This document shows, piece after piece, positions 61,001 to 64,000 of a DNA stretch of 64,000 nt. The stretch comes from Calliopum simillimum (lineage: Eukaryota; Arthropoda; Insecta; Diptera; Lauxaniidae). Below the pieces are notes generated by a model. The model did no database searches, was not told the DNA's origin, and was given only the letters and a program-made list of their open reading frames with translations. Within the stretch, counting starts at the first letter, position 1. Each line of letters begins with the position of its first letter. The stretch spans positions 115,954,897-116,018,896 of the forward strand of contig OX638370.1 of assembly GCA_951812925.1 (NCBI GenBank), in the 5' to 3' direction. A program made the translations under genes and the position numbers.

Positions 61001-61091
61001 TAAAATACCACGTTCTACACCATCGGCCAAAACGCACTGACAGTGACTCCACACAGTGTTGGTAGCATTGGGTGTACAAACTTGACAGGCA
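30419..61091 (-). CDS. stw: Laccase2 (straw), multicopper oxidase; gene-level entry, 5' end outside the window
   Basis: Laccase2 oxidises catechols such as NADA and NBAD in the new cuticle to quinones that cross-link proteins, so it tans and hardens insect cuticle; it is secreted. The window lacks the N-terminal exons (right of 64000). Constant exons on the minus strand: 61091-60807, 60729-60254, 53342-53158. Then comes one of two 196-nt exons (51578-51383 or 36948-36753), followed by one of three C-terminal cassettes: A (51316-51104, 44824-44594, 44501-44353), B (33159-32564) or C (31017-30419). All four multicopper motifs are visible: 'HWHGIWQRG', '[10 protein letters not shown]', 'HPFHLHG' and '[13 protein letters not shown]'. 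Protein identity to insect Laccase2 is high throughout. Introns are large (to ~7 kb) and full of transposon remnants. Alternative C-terminal halves A and B are known for insect Laccase2; the third cassette is discussed in findings. Confidence 0.95.
31018..32563. other. spacer between Laccase2 cassettes C and B
   Basis: AT-rich intron/3'-UTR sequence. It contains a 15-16-bp inverted repeat, 'gttgtacgaccagaa' at 31356-31370 and 'attggtcgtacgactt' at 31429-31444. No extra 196-nt exon of the type found at 36753 or 51383 was found here by eye. Confidence 0.5.
32564..33159 (-). CDS. stw: Laccase2 terminal cassette B (single exon)
   Basis: Acceptor 'caactttcag|ttgcac' at 33159; stop TAG at 32566-32564. 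The translation begins '(V)[19 protein letters not shown]' and includes '[20 protein letters not shown]', '[16 protein letters not shown]' and '[20 protein letters not shown]'. It ends '[12 protein letters not shown]'. All copper-binding motifs are present. It joins in frame to either 196-nt exon; the near one at 36753-36948 is the natural partner. Structure is one exon, as in cassette C. Confidence 0.93.
33625..34050 (+). repeat. three degenerate tandem units, ~118-135 bp
   Basis: Units contain 'aaaatggcggacaatttt', 'atatcacgacaaaattgt', 'ttctgaattctggatcaa' and 'tttttgaaaacaaaa'. The 'atatcacgac' word recurs near 33698, 33833 and 33951. It lies in the intron upstream of cassette B. Two small open frames on opposite strands across it are by-products. 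Confidence 0.75.
34163..34348. mobile_element. 186-bp hAT-like MITE with 8-bp target duplication
   Basis: Ends 'tagagatgagcaaa' (34163) and 'ttttgctcatcacta' (34348) are inverted repeats. The direct repeat 'gaaggtgg' flanks it exactly at 34155-34162 and 34349-34356. The interior is a simple (CAAGAC)n / (GTCTTG)n repeat that can fold on itself. The short ends with TAG and the 8-bp duplication fit hAT. Confidence 0.88.
34770..35644 (-). mobile_element. DINE-1-like element, full copy
   Basis: The plus strand reads 'tataccctacacccagggta' at the left and 'gtttggccaggccaaatttt' then 'acacccttactagt' at the right. It holds the 'tctgtctggctggctggct' tract, the inverse of the 'gatcaagaatatatatactt' block, and four internal units carrying 'ggcgtggcacctcccatat'. 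It sits in the Laccase2 intron, in opposite orientation to the copy at 62866-63655. Frames on it are not genes. Confidence 0.82.
36753..36948 (-). CDS. stw: Laccase2 alternative 196-nt exon, version B
   Basis: Acceptor 'tttgttaacag|gttatg' at 36948 and donor 'atttgg|gtaggt' at 36753. It encodes '[20 protein letters not shown]', then '[17 protein letters not shown]' and 'NTYNRYL'. It is exactly as long (196 nt) as version A at 51383-51578 and about 70% identical in protein. Because 196 is not a multiple of three, including both versions or neither breaks the frame, so they must be used one at a time. Confidence 0.94.
36949..39534. other. Laccase2 intron sequence
   Basis: Part of the 14-kb stretch between the version A and B exons. 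It shows a short tandem duplication 'attctaattagctcacgttt' near 38098-38140, a (CACAA)n tract near 38459-38480 and several open frames without recognisable similarity (for example 38167-38448). No gene is supported. Confidence 0.5.
39535..39875. repeat. fragment of the foldback element found at 43002
   Basis: 'aactttacgaaatcctttt', 'caattaactaaaagtttctt', 'agtcagaaaatct', 'cacatttaagaccct' and 'taggcctactctatca' match, in order, the right arm of the element at 43002-44038. It is a diverged partial copy. Confidence 0.7.
41049..42265. mobile_element. 1.2-kb TTAA-flanked TIR element (outer)
   Basis: Left end 'ggtggaattacagcccactc' follows TTAA (41045-41048); right end 'aacaacgcg...' reads inward from 'gtaactccact', which precedes TTAA (42266-42269). 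The TIRs continue imperfectly with 'cgtcatcgctttagcgc' opposite 'gcgataaagtgatgacg'. A second TIR element (41255-42181) is nested in it. Non-coding, piggyBac-like by target choice. Confidence 0.7.
41255..42181. mobile_element. 0.93-kb TIR element (inner, nested)
   Basis: 'acagtgcgaaatttgtgagg' followed by 'tagcggaactt' at the left is mirrored by 'aagttccgctagactc' and 'aaatttcgcactgtg' at the right. TIRs are about 35-40 bp with a few mismatches. Flanks share 'cgttg' but no clean duplication. No transposase. Confidence 0.7.
43002..44038. mobile_element. 1.04-kb foldback element with ~450-bp arms
   Basis: The two halves are inverted copies across a centre near 43520. Paired segments include 'gcctagacttaccaaaaaat' with 'attttttgttagtctaggc', 'aaaactgattttctgg' with 'cagaaaatcagtttt', and 'ttcacttgggtcaccct' with 'agggtgacccaag'. 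The loop is GC-richer, 'gccgcaagcgttgcgctgca'. Arms are perhaps 80% alike. A partial second copy lies at 39535-39875. Confidence 0.8.
44353..44501 (-). CDS. stw: Laccase2 cassette A, last exon
   Basis: Acceptor 'ttataaatag|gtttctgg' at 44501; stop TAA at 44355-44353. It encodes '(G)[18 protein letters not shown]' and ends '[11 protein letters not shown]'. It carries the last copper motif HCH...H with its type-1 ligands. The acceptor's pyrimidine tract is poor. Confidence 0.93.
44594..44824 (-). CDS. stw: Laccase2 cassette A, middle exon
   Basis: Acceptor 'tctctttcgcag|tgcaac' at 44824, donor 'aatcctg|gtaagt' at 44594. It encodes '(V)[19 protein letters not shown]' through '[20 protein letters not shown]' and P, including the third copper motif HPFHLHG. 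Phases match the flanking cassette A exons. Confidence 0.95.
45240..46180 (+). mobile_element. repeat element, 'gaggaattt' family, long copy
   Basis: Bounded by 'cggcaacactacgc' on the left and 'attggcaacactggtttgct' on the right. It contains several 'tttgaggaattttt' words near both ends. Part of it is the inverse of 9640-9875. The structure suggests a non-autonomous element of about 0.9 kb, but exact ends are not established. The minus open frame at 45177-45419 arises from the repeat. Confidence 0.5.
46251..47310 (+). repeat. 74-bp tandem repeat, split by an insertion
   Basis: Units beginning 'ccattgcgttaggtgtgaac' occur at 46251, 46325 ('ccgttgcgtt...') and 47252 ('ccattgcgctaggtgtgag'), each followed by 'cagcc.gatac.atatcagct'. 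The first two are exactly 74 bp apart. The third was moved away by the element at 46366-47216: joining across the element restores a unit ('agcta' + 'cttacgactagagag'). Confidence 0.8.
46366..47216 (-). mobile_element. 851-bp TA-flanked element with a possible transposon-protein fragment
   Basis: Ends 'cccagcagccaaaaggaatc' (46366) and 'tattcttggctgctggg' (47216) form a short TIR. TA stands on both sides (46364-46365 and 47217-47218), and the disrupted 74-bp array shows the empty site. A 98-codon minus frame (46925-46629) contains '[20 protein letters not shown]', which resembles a short helical motif seen in many insect transposon-derived proteins as I recall them. This suggests a deleted DNA transposon, not a host gene. 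Confidence 0.65.
47311..49783. other. Laccase2 intron sequence
   Basis: Intron between cassette A exons 51104 and 44824. It holds a fragment with 'gggtgtcaccgcccat' at 48905-48945, of the same kind as 22390-22565. A cluster of regular AT-rich sequence follows. Nothing coding is recognised. Confidence 0.5.
49787..51047 (+). mobile_element. pogo/Tigger-like element remnant, TA-flanked
   Basis: Ends 'gactggctcaga' (49787) and 'cgaaccagtc' (51047) are inverted and lie between TA dinucleotides (49785-49786, 51049-51050 region). Near 50520 the plus strand reads '[20 protein letters not shown]', and at 50730-50920 '[20 protein letters not shown]'. These two phrases resemble the C-terminal part of pogo/Tigger (jerky-like) transposases, which have a proline/lysine segment and a PHD-like CxxC zinc motif. 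The rest of the transposase is decayed or deleted. The element sits in a Laccase2 intron, its edge about 55 bp from a splice donor. Confidence 0.65.
51104..51316 (-). CDS. stw: Laccase2 cassette A, first exon
   Basis: Acceptor 'tcaatttttag|ttgctcc' at 51316, donor 'gatgaag|gtaagtc' at 51104. It encodes '(V)[19 protein letters not shown]', '[20 protein letters not shown]' and ends '[10 protein letters not shown](V)'. It corresponds to the first third of the single exons of cassettes B and C. Confidence 0.95.
51383..51578 (-). CDS. stw: Laccase2 alternative 196-nt exon, version A
   Basis: Donor 'tttcttgg|gtaagt' at 51383; acceptor '(caa)n ag|gttatg' at 51578. It encodes '[20 protein letters not shown]', then '[17 protein letters not shown]' and 'NTYNRFL'. 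The same length and phase as version B (36753-36948). The sequence before its acceptor is built from CAA/AAC repeats and almost lacks a pyrimidine tract, which is odd for an exon expected to be used widely. Confidence 0.93.
51579..53157. other. Laccase2 intron before the version A exon
   Basis: On the plus strand this is very rich in T/G with (GTT)n runs (51580-51910), so the intron RNA is CAA/A-rich next to the acceptor. Beyond 52200 there are loosely repeated 'ggaaaaggtcgaaa' words. No gene is seen. Confidence 0.5.
53158..53342 (-). CDS. stw: Laccase2 constant exon (third in window)
   Basis: Acceptor 'catttacag|gcgaac' at 53342, donor 'ggtgtg|gtaagt' at 53158. It encodes '(G)[18 protein letters not shown]' through '[17 protein letters not shown]' and 'YDVGIPQGV'. 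It ends on a codon boundary, from which splicing can go to either 196-nt exon. This is the branch point of the alternative C-terminal halves. Confidence 0.95.
54583..55938 (+). promoter_or_regulatory. four copies of a CACGTG-type motif 'tgtcacgtggcagaga'
   Basis: Copies at 55566-55581 and 55756-55771 are identical over 16 bp; 55925-55938 differs at one base and 54583-54598 ('tgttacgtgacagaga') at two. Three contain the E-box CACGTG. Sequence around the copies is not obviously related, so they are not plainly tandem repeats. A regulatory role inside the Laccase2 intron is only a possibility. Confidence 0.35.
58849..59455 (-). repeat. minisatellite, ~41-bp period, opposite orientation to 13000
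   Basis: About 14 degenerate units of 'ttggacttttaccgatattt' followed by 'tagatgtttttcgatac'. It is the reverse complement of the array at 13000-13273. It lies in a Laccase2 intron. Low-complexity plus frames such as 58990-59181 come from it. Confidence 0.85.
60254..60729 (-). CDS. stw: Laccase2 constant exon (second in window)
   Basis: Acceptor 'cgcccacag|atatcaat' at 60729, donor 'attctccg|gtaagt' at 60254; 476 nt. It encodes '(R)[19 protein letters not shown]' with the second copper motif, '[16 protein letters not shown]', '[20 protein letters not shown]' and '[12 protein letters not shown]'. It covers the first-to-second cupredoxin transition. Confidence 0.96.
60807..61091 (-). CDS. stw: Laccase2 constant exon (first in window)
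   Basis: Acceptor 'tatctctttcag|tgcctg' at 61091, donor 'actttcag|gtaaaa' at 60807; 285 nt. It encodes '(x)[18 protein letters not shown]', '[20 protein letters not shown]' and '[20 protein letters not shown]'. It holds the first copper motif HWHG. The cysteine-rich start is typical of Laccase2. Upstream exons, including the signal peptide, lie beyond 64000. Confidence 0.96.
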
Positions 61092-62169
61092 CTGAAAGAG
61101 ATAAGTAAAACACATTGTTTATGTTAGCAGATTAAAAACAAAAGACTTGGGACACAAGCTCGATGAATTCTTTAATGCTTAAATACTGCAAAATATTACT
61201 AATTTCTTTTATTTTATTTATCAACAATCATTTAACGCTCTTAACTTTAGTTACAAGCGCAGTTCATATCTACTAAGCTAATTGTTTGGCTATTGTTTTG
61301 TTATCATATGATTTAACAAGTTAAACGAAAGACTTAAGTAGCAAACTTGCAAAACTTATTAATGTTTTAAGACACTGCTTACTTCCTTATCAATGTGATT
61401 TACAATAACTTTTACGACTCTAACAATAAATAACTTTATTTTTTCAAGAAATTTGCGCACAATTTTTCATATTAATTTCGCGCACTTTTGAATTTCCTTA
61501 GTCATTTTTTGGTTAATATTTCAGCTTAAATTAAAATTCATTATAAACAAAATTAGACACACTTTTGCGTAATATGTGCAGATTAAAATTTTACTGCACA
61601 AATATTTTTTTCTAATTTTATGTGCGCACATTACTAATTAACAAAAAATTTATTGCAACGGCAACACTGTATGCAAAAGTCAATGAAACGTAAAATGCAA
61701 AGCTGCTGCATTTTCTTTGTTTGGTTGCCATGCCAATACAAAAAATTGTGCATTTTATTTATAAATAAATTACAGAAAATAAATTCTCCAATGCGCTGGA
61801 AATGTGTCAAATAGCTCTGAGGGTTATTTTGTCGTTGTATTTGAACAGTGGATATTGTGTTGCGCTTAGTGTACCATAACAAAGGAAATGCATTGAAAAA
61901 TTTAAGGCAGCTGCTCCAAAATGCAAAAGAGGTAGTGTTGCCCAGGTTAAAAAGGCTATATGTAATGAAAAACCTTGGAGCCGCAAATTTAAAGTATTGT
62001 TTAAAGGCCGAACAGAATCGCACTATTACCTGGATATGCGCCATATAAATAAAAATAGCGTTTTCTGCAGATTTCAGACCCTATATAGAAAAACTGTGTT
62101 CTAATTCGAAATCAAAAGAAGTTTTCGAATTCTTAAATCTACAAAGATATACTGCACACCTCCCGGGAA
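61092..62169. other. Laccase2 intron, right-hand part
   Basis: AT-rich intron sequence upstream of the first visible constant exon. The frames at 61634-62044 (minus) and 61848-62048 (plus) overlap each other and resemble nothing I know. No exon is supported. Confidence 0.5.
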
Positions 62170-62640
62170 GATAGGAAACACCTCGACTTGGAGTCGCTGA
62201 AAATTTTTTGATAAGATTTTGTTCGTTTACCTCTCCTGAGTTGGTAACTGTGAAAACAAAAATCCCGACTCGTCCTTCTTGCAATTGAACTGGGTTTAAG
62301 TCCTTTTTTACGAGGCAAGTTTGAATTAATAATATTATAGTGACCTCGAAGTCTTGGAAGTAAAATTTTTTGATAAGGTTTTGTTCGGTAATTTGCTCAG
62401 AGTTGGAAAATAAGAAAATTAAATTGGAATAGTTCCTTATTGCAAATAAGCCCAGCTTAATCGCCTTTTTTCTTTGTATGTTTAAACTATCAATATTAAA
62501 TCTACCTCGAAATACTGGCAGTGAAAACTTTTGATGAGGTTTTGTTCGTTAATTTCTCTTGAGTAGAATAAGATGAAAAAATTAATCAAAACAACTCCTT
62601 CTTGCGCAAAAATCGGCTTTAAGCACCCTTTTTGCCTCTC
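62170..62640 (+). repeat. three degenerate tandem units, ~163 bp
   Basis: The word 'ttttttgataaggttttgtt' (with variants) recurs at about 62207, 62370 and 62531. Each is preceded by 'cctcgaa.t.ttgg' and followed by 'ttactc/ctctcctgagttgg'-like sequence and a 'ccttcttgc' word. Confidence 0.7.
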
Positions 62641-62865
62641 CGAAATCAATATAAGTGATCATTAAGTAATTCGTTGCGCTCCAGATCACCTACAACAAAC
62701 ACAATATTTTAAAAATTTTCAAAATTTCTTGGAATTATAATACCAATGAAAAATTGTTTTTGTTGTTTTTTTTTTCTATGCAACCAACATAAAATATAAC
62801 AACGACTGACGATTTGCTACTTCGCATCAACTTTGAGTTCGATTCTAGTGTGTATGAAACAAAAA

Positions 62866-63655
62866 ACTAGTAAGGGTGTAAAATTTGGCCTGGCCAAACA
62901 TTAAATACCCTACACTGCAGTATTTTTAAAATTTTGCTCATATGGGAGGTGCTACGCTCTCTTGTCCGAGTTCACCCAGTTTTTATCCAGAGTTTGGATT
63001 TATAGTTTTTAGTATCTGAGTGAAAAACGTTTTCAGTATAGCGCTTTGAAGCTTTTGCTTATATGGGAGGTGCCACGCCCCCTTGTCAGATTTCACCCAA
63101 TTTCTTCTTTCATTTATGATTCTTAGTGCCTGAGTCGAATTTAGTTTGAATATCTCAAAAACCGCTTTCAGAATAGCGTTTTGAAGCTTTTGCTTATGTG
63201 GGAGGTGCCACGCCCTCTTGTTTGAGTTCGTTAAGTTTTTTCTCAGAGCTTGCGCTTACAATTTTTAGTATTTATGCGTATTTTGGTTGCATTGTCGTGA
63301 AAAATACTCCTAAAATTGTTTTTTGAATATATTTTTTGTATGGGCGGTAGGCGTGTCCGTTGACCGATTTCGCTCATTTTTAATCCCCCGAGCTATCTTT
63401 GACGACGAAGGCAGTGTGCCAAATTTCATTGAATTATCTTGCTTTGTTTTCCCAAAAAGTGTATTTCAACACACAGCCAGCCAGCCAGCTAGCCAGCCAG
63501 CCACCCAGCCAGCCAGACAGACGGACATGGCTATATCGGCTCAGGAGGTGATGCTGATCAAGAATATATATACTTTTCTATATCTGTCACGTCTCCTTCT
63601 CTGCGTTACAAACGGAAGGACAAAGTGAATATTCCCTGGGTGTAGGGTATAAAAA
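62866..63655 (+). mobile_element. DINE-1-like element, full copy
   Basis: Begins 'actagtaagggtgtaaaatt' then 'tggcctggccaaacattaaa' and ends 'ctgggtgtagggtataaaaa'. Three internal units carry 'tgggaggtgccacgcc' about 115-125 bp apart. Then a (CCAG)n tract at 63477-63512, 'agacagacggacatggctat' and 'gatcaagaatatatatactt'. It lies in the Laccase2 gene upstream of the visible exons, inverted relative to 34770-35644. Confidence 0.84.
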
Positions 63656-64000
63656 ACAAAACATTTTTCATGGGTATTGTAACTCTGTATATTGGCCCTA
63701 TGGTCCTCCTAGGAGTTAAAGGAGAATACATACATACATTGTAACCCTGAGAAAGTTTGAAAATTAATAAAATATTGTGTTTGTTGTAAACGATCCAAAA
63801 TTCTACGCTGATTGCGCTTGGCTCAGTAATTTTGAAACACCCTTGCTGTAAATAATTCATTAAGTGAAATCTTATAACTCTTTAACTCTGGGCTAAATTG
63901 CCATCCGGCCCTTACGCTTTATAAATATTTTGGTTTGCAAGAACCCTCTTCACCGCCATAGTTTAAAAGTATATCCTCGACATGGTTGATTGTTAATTGG
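63656..64000. other. window-end intron sequence
   Basis: No feature recognised beyond the DINE-1-like element; presumably still Laccase2 intron, since its 5' exons have not been reached. Confidence 0.4.

Noticed and set aside
1..64000. CRISPR arrays, bacterial operons or prophage
   Set aside because: Spliced genes, large introns and insect transposons throughout; the tandem repeats seen have no spacer structure.

Overview
The window is nuclear DNA of a higher fly (Diptera, Brachycera): AT-rich, with large introns and gaps, dense in small DNA transposons. Every recognisable gene is an orthologue of a Drosophila gene. Fragments carrying a 'cgtgtcaccgccc'-type core and DINE-1-like (INE-1, Helentron-associated) repeats fit a tephritid fruit fly or a relative. 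That placement rests on memory of such genomes; no species can be named from this sequence.

Plus-strand genes, in order: (1) 2.5-3.0 kb, the NAC beta subunit BTF3/bicaudal, one coding exon behind a short leader intron; (2) 11.2-16.3 kb, a six-coding-exon PPM1G-type PP2C phosphatase (767 codons) with a huge acidic insertion in its catalytic domain; (3) 20.1-23.4 kb, a BACURD-type BTB adaptor for Cullin-3 (296 codons, two coding exons); (4) 26.16-26.56 kb, the ciliary protein IFT20 (131 codons, single exon). Minus-strand genes: (5) 27.9-26.7 kb, INO80 complex subunit B (PAPA-1 region plus HIT zinc finger), convergent with IFT20; (6) from 61.1 kb down to 30.4 kb, and starting beyond the right edge, the cuticle-tanning multicopper oxidase Laccase2 (straw).

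Laccase2 is the most interesting locus. Three constant exons (61.1-53.2 kb) are followed by two mutually exclusive 196-nt exons (51.4 and 36.8 kb) and three alternative C-terminal cassettes. Cassette A is split over three exons (51.1-44.4 kb). Cassettes B (33.2-32.6 kb) and C (31.0-30.4 kb) each carry the same protein segment in one uninterrupted exon. All splice phases are compatible. All three cassettes keep the copper-binding histidine motifs, so three or more complete oxidases with different C-terminal halves are possible. Cassette C has no 196-nt exon of its own.

The rest is mostly mobile-element debris, and often its boundaries can be read: hAT-type miniature elements with 8-bp target duplications, TTAA-flanked and TA-flanked elements, long foldback elements, five DINE-1-like copies or pieces, two related 41-bp-period minisatellites, and several nests. 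In the best nest (24.4-25.9 kb) an hAT-like element carries a TTAA element and a palindrome, and a second copy at 29.2-29.8 kb supplies the empty sites. No tRNA, rRNA or CRISPR was seen.
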